5,201 bases of DNA, taken from the NCBI GenBank assembly GCA_005883865.1, contig VBAO01000205.1, positions 1-5,201 of the forward strand, given 5' to 3'. The notes under the pieces were generated by a model. It was not told where the DNA came from and made no database searches. It saw only the letters and a list, made by a program, of their open reading frames with translations. A program made the translations under genes and the position numbers. This document shows, in pieces, positions 1-5,201 of the stretch. The DNA is from Candidatus Segetimicrobium genomatis (GTDB lineage Bacteria > Sysuimicrobiota > Sysuimicrobiia > Sysuimicrobiales > Segetimicrobiaceae). Position 1 is the first letter of the stretch. Each line of letters begins with the position of its first letter.

Positions 1-1008
1 GTCGCGGCGGAGCGGGGACGGCGCAACCGAATACTCCACGAACGGAATCTCCGGGAGGGTGGCGGCAAAGTGGAGCGTGGCGGCCACCAGGATGCCCGAC
101 TTCCAGGCGTGCGGCACGCACAGCGCGTGGTTGGCCCGGGCGAGGTCGGCGATGCGCCGGCATTGGGTGAATCCCCCGGCCCGCGCCAGATCGGGCTGGA
201 TCACGTCCACCCGCCCGATCTCGAGGAGATCCCGGAACGCGCTCGCCAGCGTCTCCTGCTCTCCTGTCGCGATGCGGATGCCGCCCGAGGCCGCGGTGAG
301 CCGGGCCCAGCCGGCCAGGTCGTCGCTCGCCAGCGCCTCCTCCAGCCAGAAGGGCTGGTACTCCCGGAACGCCTCGATCCGCCTGATCGCCTCCCGGACC
401 GTCCAGGGGGCGCCGGCGTCCACGAGCAGCGCCGCATCCCCGATCGCCTCCCGGGCCGCCCGCACGAGCGCGACGTCGGTGGCCAGGTCCGGGCCCATCG
501 GCCCCCACCCGAACTTGACCGCCTGGTATCCCTCGCCGACGTGGCGCCGGGCGCGCTCGCGCATCAGCCCCAGGTCCCGCTCGAAGAGCATGCTGGCGTA
601 CACGGGCACGGAGTCGCGCCTCGCCCCGCCGAGCAACGTGTGGACCGGAAGGCCGAGGGCCTTCCCTTTGATGTCCCAGAGGGCGAGATCCACGGCGCTG
701 ATGGCCTCGATCGTCACCCCGCCCCGGCCCATCCAGAGCGTGCCGTGGACCATCTTGTCCCAGAGCCGCTCGGTGTGGAGCGGATCTTCCCCGATCAGCA
801 TCCCGGCGAGGCCCCGGGACCGGATCCACGACTCGGGCGCGTCCACCAGCGCCGTGACGACCTCGGGGGACGCATCGGCCTCCCCCACGCCGGTCAGGCC
901 GGCATCGGTGTGGATGCGCACGATGACGTCGTCCTGGATGCCGTCGGCCCGCGTCGCGTCGAGATCGGGAATCCGGAGCGGGATGGCCTCGACCTTGGTG
1001 ATCTTCAT
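1..1008 (-). CDS. Mandelate racemase/muconate lactonizing enzyme family protein (enolase superfamily), C-terminus cut by window edge
   Basis: Reading from ATG at 1008 gives 336 residues with no stop before base 1; the family usually runs about 360-400, so only the C-terminal tail is missing. The N-terminal capping domain opens MKITKVEAIPLRIP and carries the conserved segment ending ALWDIKGK (W111, D112) and LLGG (125-128). The barrel has metal ligands D197 (VDAG), E223 (WLEEA) and E250 (TGEQE), an Asp-His pair D273 (QPDL) and H300 (VPHAW), and E325 (VEYS). Spacing matches mandelate racemase D195, E221, E247, D270, H297 and E317. Members abstract a proton alpha to a carboxylate and then racemise, epimerise, dehydrate or cycloisomerise acids, often sugar acids. 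Odd point: the usual Lys-x-Lys is K165-F-G, so the second lysine is absent. The Asp-His pair favours the mandelate racemase subgroup over the muconate lactonizing subgroup. It is last in the visible operon, 46 bases after the binding-protein gene, with only a weak GGG ribosome site at 1016-1018. Family is certain; substrate is unknown. Confidence 0.93.
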   Translation of the reverse strand, partial: MKITKVEAIPLRIPDLDATRADGIQDDVIVRIHTDAGLTGVGEADASPEVVTALVDAPESWIRSRGLAGMLIGEDPLHTERLWDKMVHGTLWMGRGGVTIEAISAVDLALWDIKGKALGLPVHTLLGGARRDSVPVYASMLFERDLGLMRERARRHVGEGYQAVKFGWGPMGPDLATDVALVRAAREAIGDAALLVDAGAPWTVREAIRRIEAFREYQPFWLEEALASDDLAGWARLTAASGGIRIATGEQETLASAFRDLLEIGRVDVIQPDLARAGGFTQCRRIADLARANHALCVPHAWKSGILVAATLHFAATLPEIPFVEYSVAPSPLRRD

Positions 1009-1019
1009 GCCGTCGCCCG

Positions 1020-1048
1020 GCCGGGGGACGGCGGCGCCGCCCCCCGGC
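1020..1048 (-). promoter_or_regulatory. Strong intergenic RNA hairpin (stability/processing element, not a classic terminator)
   Basis: In the minus-strand transcript, 1048-1036 (GCCGGGGGGCGGC) pairs with 1032-1020 (GCCGTCCCCCGGC) around a three-base loop, giving 12 G-C pairs and one G-U wobble. In plus-strand RNA the wobble would be an A-C mismatch, so the fold favours the direction in which the genes are read. It begins six bases after the binding-protein stop codon and ends 11 bases before the next start. No T-run follows, so intrinsic termination is unlikely. By analogy with hairpins after binding-protein genes in other ABC operons, it may block 3' exonucleases and stabilise the upstream message, or partly attenuate downstream expression. 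The structure is seen directly; the role is inferred. Confidence 0.6.
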
Positions 1049-1054
1049 GCAGCG

Positions 1055-1933
1055 TCACTTGACCGGCCAGTACCACATGTTCCGGAGGCCGAGGCCGCCG
1101 TCTTCCAGCACCTTCGGAATCCCCTCCCGCTTGGCGCGCAGTTCGTCGATGGCGCGCGAGATCGCATGGTTCAGGTCGATATCGTCCTTCCGGATGCCGT
1201 ATCGCGCGTAGCCGTACTCCTCGAGCGATGGGGCGTAGCCGGTCGCCACCTCCATCGGGACGCCCGGGTGCTGCTTGATGAACAGGCCGACTTTGATGTC
1301 GTCTTCCATGGTCACGTCGATGCGCCCGGCCGCGAGGTCGGCAAACTCCGACTCGTTGGTCGTGTAGAGCTTGAGCTCCTTGAGGTCCTTGCGCTTCTCG
1401 AGAAAGTTGTGGTTGAAGCTCCCACGGACCGCGCCGACGACCTTGCCCGCGAGGTCGGCCGCGGTATGGATGTTCTTGGGGTTCCCTTTGTACACCGCGA
1501 GCGAGGACCCGTACCAGTACGCCGGGCTCGTGAAGTCGATGACGGCCAGCCGCTTCGGATTCTCGTGGATGTTGTCCGCGGCGACGTCCCAGCGCTTGGC
1601 GATCAGCCCCGGGATCATCGCGTCGAACTGCACGATCTGCCACGAGACCTTTTCGATGCCGAGGAGCTTGGTGACCAACCGGAAGATCCGGACGTCGAGG
1701 CCGTCCATCTCCTTGGTCTTCGTGTCCTGGTACGTAAACGGATAGTCATCCGCGATGCCGATCACGATGCCTTCGCGCAGCACCCGCTTGAAGGAGCCGT
1801 CGCCTCCGGTAAAGGAGTTGATCCCGGTCACGCCCGCGACGCCGGCGAACCCCGGAATCGAGGTGACCGCGAGGAAGAGCGTGGCGAGGAGCACACACAG
1901 CAGTTCTCTCGTCCTTGCCTGCATACGGGTCAT
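1055..1933 (-). CDS. Amino-acid ABC transporter substrate-binding protein, family 3 (SBP_bac_3)
   Basis: A 292-residue periplasmic receptor that should deliver an amino acid or related solute to the permease and ATPase encoded upstream. The N-terminus is a signal peptide: a basic stretch to about residue 9, a hydrophobic core at 11-23, and likely cleavage near GFA-G (about 30). C13 lies inside the core and is not a lipobox, so a soluble periplasmic protein is expected. The mature part has the family pattern GLDVRIFRLV (78-87), FDAMIPGLIAKRWDV (103-117) and KRLAVIDFTSPAYWYG (127-142). R128 lines up with the HisJ arginine that holds the ligand alpha-carboxylate. AGRIDVTMED (202-211) places D211 where HisJ D161 contacts the alpha-amino group. 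These support an alpha-amino-acid-like ligand, by motif alignment only. Start: ATG at 1933 and ATG at 1924 both sit at workable distances from the polypurine tract at 1934-1948; 1933 is kept, and 1924 would shorten the protein by three residues. It lies 105 bases after the ATPase gene. Confidence 0.93.
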   Translation of the reverse strand: MTRMQARTRELLCVLLATLFLAVTSIPGFAGVAGVTGINSFTGGDGSFKRVLREGIVIGIADDYPFTYQDTKTKEMDGLDVRIFRLVTKLLGIEKVSWQIVQFDAMIPGLIAKRWDVAADNIHENPKRLAVIDFTSPAYWYGSSLAVYKGNPKNIHTAADLAGKVVGAVRGSFNHNFLEKRKDLKELKLYTTNESEFADLAAGRIDVTMEDDIKVGLFIKQHPGVPMEVATGYAPSLEEYGYARYGIRKDDIDLNHAISRAIDELRAKREGIPKVLEDGGLGLRNMWYWPVK

Positions 1934-1948
1934 TCCCCCTTCCCTTCT
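1934..1948 (-). promoter_or_regulatory. Polypurine ribosome-binding region of the binding-protein gene
   Basis: The minus strand reads AGAAGGGAAGGGGGA directly before ATG 1933. The AAGGG part (1942-1946) is eight bases from ATG 1933, and the AGGGGGA part (1934-1940) is nine bases from ATG 1924. Either start is therefore served, and the sequence does not decide between them. The rest of the gap to the ATPase stop (1949-2038) shows no convincing promoter or terminator. Confidence 0.6.
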
Positions 1949-2038
1949 GTGAGTTGCTGAGCCCGATGTCTTCTCCCCTGGTAGGCGGCGCTCACCCCCT
2001 TTTCGCCTGCCGCGAATCGCTTGGGCCGGGTTCCCCCA

Positions 2039-2848
2039 TCAGGGCCGAGGCTCGGACGGGGGCGTCGCGGCCTCATCCCCGAGCTCGGCGTTCCGTTCCA
2101 GGATCGACTGCAGAAACTGCCGCGTCCGGTCGTTCTTGGGGGCCGAAAACATCTGCTGCGGCGAGCCTTCTTCGACGACCACCCCGTCGGCCATGAAGAT
2201 GACGCGGTCGGCGACGTCCCGGGCAAACCCCATCTCGTGGGTGACGACGACCATCGTCATGCCCTCGGCCGCGAGTTGCCGCATCACCCGCAGCACCTCG
2301 CCGATCAATTCCGGGTCGAGCGCCGAGGTGACCTCATCGAAGAGCATCGCCTTCGGCTGCATCGCCAGCGCCCGGGCGATCGCCACCCGCTGCTGCTGGC
2401 CCCCGCTCAGCTCGTGCGGGTAGGCGTGGACTTTGTCCGAGAGGCCCACCTTGACCAGCAGGGCCAGCGCCCGCCGCCGGACGTCGTCGCGGGACTCGCG
2501 GCGGACATGGATCGGGGCCATCATGATGTTCTCGAGCGCCGTGAAGTGGGGAAACAGGTTGAACGACTGGAACACCATCCCGACCTGGCTCCGCAGCTCC
2601 TCGATCCGGTGATCGGGATCCACCATGGGCCGTCCATCCCGGGTGAACCGGTAGACGGGGGTCCCCTCGATGTAGATTGTGCCGCTGTCGATGCCCTCGA
2701 GGTGGTTGATGCACCGGAGCAGCGTCGACTTGCCCGCCCCCGAGGGACCGATGACGCAGACGACCTCGCCCCGCTGAACCTCGAGCGAGACATCGCGCAG
2801 GACGCGGAGCCGGCCGAACGACTTGTTGATCTTCTCGAGCCGGATCAT
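2039..2848 (-). CDS. Polar amino-acid ABC transporter ATP-binding protein (HisP/GlnQ type)
   Basis: The cytoplasmic ATPase that powers uptake through the adjacent permease; 269 residues, slightly longer than the usual 240-260. All nucleotide-binding motifs are present: Walker A GPSGAGKST (34-42), Q-loop Q94 in VFQSFNLFPH, signature LSGGQ (147-151), Walker B MLFDE (168-172), D-loop SALD (175-178) and switch His H204 in VTHEMGFA. The Q-loop and switch sequences are typical of the polar amino-acid uptake subfamily. Walker B continues DEVTSALD rather than the commoner DEPTSALD, a tolerated change. A hydrophilic insert at about 66-83 before the Q-loop and a Glu/Pro-rich C-terminal tail account for the extra length. 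The same frame is open far upstream, but ATG 2848 is chosen because MIRLEKINKSFG is the standard family N-terminus, AGGGGG lies seven bases upstream (2856-2861), and the ATG overlaps the permease TGA by four bases (2845-2848), which implies translational coupling. Confidence 0.96.
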   Translation of the reverse strand: MIRLEKINKSFGRLRVLRDVSLEVQRGEVVCVIGPSGAGKSTLLRCINHLEGIDSGTIYIEGTPVYRFTRDGRPMVDPDHRIEELRSQVGMVFQSFNLFPHFTALENIMMAPIHVRRESRDDVRRRALALLVKVGLSDKVHAYPHELSGGQQQRVAIARALAMQPKAMLFDEVTSALDPELIGEVLRVMRQLAAEGMTMVVVTHEMGFARDVADRVIFMADGVVVEEGSPQQMFSAPKNDRTRQFLQSILERNAELGDEAATPPSEPRP

Positions 2849-3582
2849 GACACCGCCCCCTGCGGCGCGCCGCGCGTCGGGCCGCCGGCCGGCGCGGCCC
2901 CGCGTCGCGGCCGGTACCCGATCTTCATCCGCCGTTCCAGGTACTGGACCCCGAGCGACCCCGGGTAGGAGATCATGAGGTAGATCGCCCCGATGAGCGT
3001 GAAGATGGTGAAGTACTGAAAGTTCGTCGCCGCGATGATCTGACCGGCGAAGATCAGCTCTTTTACCGTGACGATCGATGCGAGCGAGGTGTCCTTGAAC
3101 AAAGAGATGAAGTGATTCCCGAGCGGCGGCACGATGATGCGAATCGCCTGCGGCAGGATGATCAGCCGCATCATGAGAGAGCGCGACATCCCGAGCGCCT
3201 GCGCGGCTTCGAGTTGGCCCTTGGCCACGGCCTGGATCCCGGCGCGGTAGACTTCGGACATGTACGCGGCGTAGTTGACCGTCAGGCCGATCACCCCGGC
3301 GGTAAACGCGGCCAGCCTGATCCCGAACGCCGGGAGGACGAAGTAGATGTAGAAGAGTTGCAACAGGCACGGGGTCCCGCGCATCACCTCAACGTAGAAC
3401 GTGGCCGCCGCGCGAACCGGCCGGAGGCGGGTCACGCGGGCCAGCGCGACGATCAACCCCAGGACGAGGCTGATGGCCATCACGGTGAACGTCATCTCGA
3501 TCGTGATCGCCGCGCCTTTGAGCAGATCCGGCAGGTACTCCGGCACACCGCGAAAGTCGAAGAGCGCCCAGATCCCTTTCAT
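2845..3582 (-). CDS. Polar amino-acid ABC transporter permease (HisM/GlnP type)
   Basis: The inner-membrane channel subunit, 245 residues. With only one permease gene visible, the transporter probably uses a homodimer, though a second permease outside the window cannot be excluded. Hydrophobic segments occur at about 24-48, 71-90, 93-110 and 190-215. The family pattern is clear: YVEVMRGTP (63-71) followed by LLQLFYIYF, then NYAAYMSEVYRAGIQAV (103-119), and the EAA coupling loop EAAQALGMSRS (125-135) leading to LPQAIRIIVPP. The loop is where the ATPase docks. After the last membrane segment comes an Ala/Gly/Pro-rich, basic tail of about 25 residues, not expected to be structured. The ATG overlaps the aminotransferase stop codon (ATGA, 3579-3582) and has GGGGG at 3589-3593 upstream. 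Its TGA overlaps the ATPase start. The two overlaps link aminotransferase, permease and ATPase into one translational chain. Confidence 0.96.
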   Translation of the reverse strand: MKGIWALFDFRGVPEYLPDLLKGAAITIEMTFTVMAISLVLGLIVALARVTRLRPVRAAATFYVEVMRGTPCLLQLFYIYFVLPAFGIRLAAFTAGVIGLTVNYAAYMSEVYRAGIQAVAKGQLEAAQALGMSRSLMMRLIILPQAIRIIVPPLGNHFISLFKDTSLASIVTVKELIFAGQIIAATNFQYFTIFTLIGAIYLMISYPGSLGVQYLERRMKIGYRPRRGAAPAGGPTRGAPQGAVS

Positions 3583-4949
3583 GCCGTTCCCCCGCTCAGC
3601 ACGGTGTGCAGCGTCTCCACGATCCGGTCGGCTTCGCCGCGGGTCAGCACCAGCGGCGGCGCGAGCGTGATGCAGTTGCCGAACCCGCCGCCCGCGCCGG
3701 AGGACCGGCCGACGATCACGCCCCGCTCGAGGCAGCCGCGGACCACCGCCGCCATCCGGGCGCCGCCCAACGGAGCCCGGGTCGCTCGATCCTCCACGAG
3801 CTCCACCGCCAGCAACAGCCCCTTGCCCCGGACATCGCCGACCACCGGCAGGGAGAGCAGCCGGCGCAGCCCCTCGAGCAGGTATGCGCCGGTCTCAGCG
3901 GCGCGCGCCGGGAGCTGTTCGCGCTCCATGATCTCGAGGTTCGCCAGCGCCGCCGCACACGCGGCGGCGTGACCGCCCCAGGTGTTGATCTGGGCCGCCT
4001 GCCGGTTCTCCTCCACCTCGCCGAGGAAGCCATCGAACACCCTGCTCGTGGCCATGACCGCGCCGATCGGCTGGTACCCGCTGGTCAGCCCCTTGGCGAG
4101 GCAGAGCAGGTCGGGGGTGACCCCGTAGTGTTGGTAGGCAAACCACCGGCCGGTGCGGCCAAACCCGTTGATCACCTCGTCGAGAATCAGCAGGACCCCG
4201 TGCCGGCGGCACGCGGCGGAGACCTCCCCCAGATACTCCTCCGGCGGGACCAGGACGCCGAGCGCGCTCTGGATCGGCTCGATCACGACCGCCGCCACCG
4301 TCTCGGCCCCCTCGGCCTTGATCGCGTACTCGAACTGTTTGGCGCAGGCGAGGGCGCACGACGGGTACGTGAGGCCGAACGGACAGCGGTGGCAGTACAC
4401 TGGGGGCACGTGGAGGAACCCGTCCCCCAGGGGCTCGTACTTGGACTTCCGCTCGGGAATGGCTCCGGCCGCGAGCGTCGCCAGGCTCGTCCCGTGGTAC
4501 GCATAGTGGCGGCCGATGATCTTGAAGCGGGGCTCGTGCGGGTGGACCTGCCGATGGTACTGGCGCACCAGCTTGAACGCGGCTTCGTTGGCCTCCGTGC
4601 CGCTGTTGACGAAGTACGTGTGCCTCGGCTCCCCGCCGACGAGTTCCGTCAGGCGGTCCGCCAGGGTGGCCGCGGGCACGTTGGCCTGGGTGTGGGGGTA
4701 GTACGGCAGCTCCAGCAGCTGGCGGTACACGGCCTCGGCGATCTCGCGGCGGCCGTACCCGACGTTCACGCACCACAGGCCGGCCATCCCGTCGAGGTAC
4801 TCTCGGCCCTCGGCATCCACGACGGTGGAGCCGTGGGCCCCGACGATGACCTTGGGAGGCTGCTTCGCCAGGATCCTGTGCTGGGTGATCGGATGCCAGA
4901 CGTGCTGGAGATCCGCTTCCAGCACCTGCTGCAGGTCTTTCGGTTTCAT
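3579..4949 (-). CDS. Class III PLP-dependent omega-aminotransferase (taurine/beta-alanine:pyruvate aminotransferase-like)
   Basis: A cytoplasmic pyridoxal-phosphate enzyme of 456 residues, a normal length for the family. It transfers an amino group, usually to pyruvate or 2-oxoglutarate. Visible motifs: YLDGMAGLWCVNVGYG (51-66), SGTEAN (116-121, cofactor phosphate), YHG (151-153, ring stacking), IEPIQ (223-227), DEVINGFGRTG (257-267; D257 binds the pyridine nitrogen), K286 in LAKGLTSGYQP (internal aldimine) and T323 in NTWGG. R415 (VGRSSG) before APPL sits where omega-transaminases have the movable arginine for the acceptor carboxylate. A cysteine group C186, C189, C198, C202 lies in the PVYCHRCPFGLTYPSCALAC region. 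The N-terminus (DLQHVWHPITQH) resembles taurine-pyruvate enzymes, so taurine, hypotaurine, beta-alanine or another omega-amino compound are candidates; this is inference. The frame is open further upstream, but ATG 4949 is chosen for its strong ribosome site and because earlier codons overlap the preceding gene in another frame. Coupled by ATGA to the permease. Confidence 0.95.
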   Translation of the reverse strand: MKPKDLQQVLEADLQHVWHPITQHRILAKQPPKVIVGAHGSTVVDAEGREYLDGMAGLWCVNVGYGRREIAEAVYRQLLELPYYPHTQANVPAATLADRLTELVGGEPRHTYFVNSGTEANEAAFKLVRQYHRQVHPHEPRFKIIGRHYAYHGTSLATLAAGAIPERKSKYEPLGDGFLHVPPVYCHRCPFGLTYPSCALACAKQFEYAIKAEGAETVAAVVIEPIQSALGVLVPPEEYLGEVSAACRRHGVLLILDEVINGFGRTGRWFAYQHYGVTPDLLCLAKGLTSGYQPIGAVMATSRVFDGFLGEVEENRQAAQINTWGGHAAACAAALANLEIMEREQLPARAAETGAYLLEGLRRLLSLPVVGDVRGKGLLLAVELVEDRATRAPLGGARMAAVVRGCLERGVIVGRSSGAGGGFGNCITLAPPLVLTRGEADRIVETLHTVLSGGTA

Positions 4950-4954
4950 CCCCC

Positions 4955-4960
4955 ACCTCC
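4955..4960 (-). promoter_or_regulatory. Ribosome-binding site of the aminotransferase gene
   Basis: The minus strand reads GGAGGT five bases before ATG 4949, a near-perfect Shine-Dalgarno match. It settles the start against a longer open frame reaching to about 5183. Only 37 bases separate this start from the stop of the preceding gene, with no terminator-like hairpin plus T-run between, so the two are probably co-transcribed. Confidence 0.8.
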
Positions 4961-4986
4961 CCGTTCGAGCCGGATGCCGGGCGCCG

Positions 4987-5201
4987 CTACAGGTCCCCGA
5001 GGACCCCGAGGGCGCGCGCCACGCGCTCGGGCGTGATCGGCAACTCGGTGATCCGCACGCCGACCGCATCTTCGATCGCATTCGCGATCGCCGCCGCCGG
5101 CGGACCGATCGGGGGTTCCCCGATCCCCCGGGCGCCGAAGGGCCCCTTGCCCTCCCCCGACTCGATGATGAGCGGCTCGACATCGGGAACGTCGAGCGAC
5201 G
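4987..5201 (-). CDS. Molybdenum hydroxylase large subunit, C-terminal fragment (xanthine dehydrogenase / CO dehydrogenase large-chain family)
   Basis: Only the final 70 residues and the TAG stop (4987-4989) lie in the window; the family is normally about 700-800 residues, so most of the gene is upstream. The first complete codon begins at 5199. The fragment contains the hallmark end of the molybdopterin-binding domain: GEGKGPFGARGIGEPP (visible residues 15-30), then AAAIANAIEDAVGVRI and the closing ELPITPERV. The Glu in GIGEPP (codon 5116-5118) corresponds to the catalytic base of the family (E1261 in bovine xanthine oxidase). Members hydroxylate purines, N-heterocycles or aldehydes, or oxidise CO, with partner FAD and 2Fe-2S subunits. 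The motif that separates true CO dehydrogenases lies outside the window, so substrate class cannot be assigned. It lies 37 bases upstream of the aminotransferase on the same strand and is probably in the same operon. Confidence 0.92.
   Translation of the reverse strand, partial: SLDVPDVEPLIIESGEGKGPFGARGIGEPPIGPPAAAIANAIEDAVGVRITELPITPERVARALGVLGDL

Noticed and set aside
59..1960. Long plus-strand open frame of 633 codons over the enolase-superfamily and binding-protein genes
   Set aside because: It is antisense to two well-supported genes, rich in Arg, Ser, Ala and Pro, and has no recognisable domain. Long opposite-strand frames are expected in GC-rich coding DNA.
2002..2016. Small inverted repeat TTCGC/GCGAA in the ATPase-receptor gap as terminator or operator
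   Set aside because: Only a five-base stem with a five-base loop and no T-run on the transcribed strand; within chance expectation for this composition.
2876..2918. Palindromic GCCGGCC-type sequence near the permease 3' end
   Set aside because: It lies in codons for the Ala/Gly/Arg-rich tail; GC-only palindromes of this size are common in such DNA and no larger structure is evident.
2849..3370. N-terminal extension of the ATPase frame up to 3370
   Set aside because: The extra residues overlap the permease in another frame and show no domain; the standard N-terminus, ribosome site and ATGA overlap support 2848.
3606..5036. Plus-strand open frame of 476 codons over the aminotransferase
   Set aside because: Antisense shadow of a gene with a complete set of catalytic motifs; its translation is compositionally biased and unlike any known family.
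4950..5183. N-terminal extension of the aminotransferase frame up to 5183
   Set aside because: It overlaps the molybdenum hydroxylase end out of frame, is Arg/Ser-rich without a motif, and a strong Shine-Dalgarno site sits just before ATG 4949.
1..5201. Mobile elements, CRISPR arrays, tRNA or rRNA genes, phage or defence genes
   Set aside because: No transposase or integrase motifs, no spaced direct repeats, no RNA gene signatures, and nearly all sequence is accounted for by six metabolic and transport genes.

Overview
This GC-rich window (about two thirds G+C by eye) holds six genes, all on the minus strand and read from high to low coordinates. It looks like part of a catabolic and uptake operon from a free-living bacterium with a GC-rich genome. 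Strong purine-rich ribosome binding sites, tight gene packing and family-3 amino-acid ABC transport fit a proteobacterial or environmental (for example Rokubacteria-like) genome. The sequence alone does not fix the taxon.

Layout in transcription order: (1) 5201-4987, the last 70 residues of a molybdenum hydroxylase large subunit (xanthine dehydrogenase / CO dehydrogenase large-chain family), cut by the window edge. (2) 4949-3579, a complete class III PLP-dependent omega-aminotransferase resembling taurine/beta-alanine:pyruvate aminotransferases. (3) 3582-2845, a polar amino-acid ABC permease. (4) 2848-2039, its ATPase. (5) 1933-1055, the periplasmic family-3 solute-binding protein with a signal peptide. 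(6) 1008-1, a mandelate racemase/muconate lactonizing enzyme (enolase superfamily) protein missing its C-terminal end.

Genes 2-3 and 3-4 each share a 4-base ATGA overlap, so translational coupling is likely. Gene 5 follows a 105-base gap with its own polypurine ribosome-binding region. Between genes 5 and 6 lies a very stable 13-bp hairpin without a U-tract. It is best read as an mRNA-processing or stability element that would keep the binding protein abundant relative to the downstream enzyme.

Together the genes suggest import of an amino acid or amino-acid-like compound, removal of its amino group, and further oxidation, dehydration or epimerisation by the molybdenum hydroxylase and the enolase-superfamily enzyme. 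The actual substrate cannot be read from the sequence. No RNA genes, mobile elements, CRISPR arrays or phage signals were seen, and no stretch over 300 bases lacks a gene. The individual families are familiar. The points worth following up are the gene combination, the altered catalytic lysine motif in the enolase-superfamily protein, and the intergenic hairpin.
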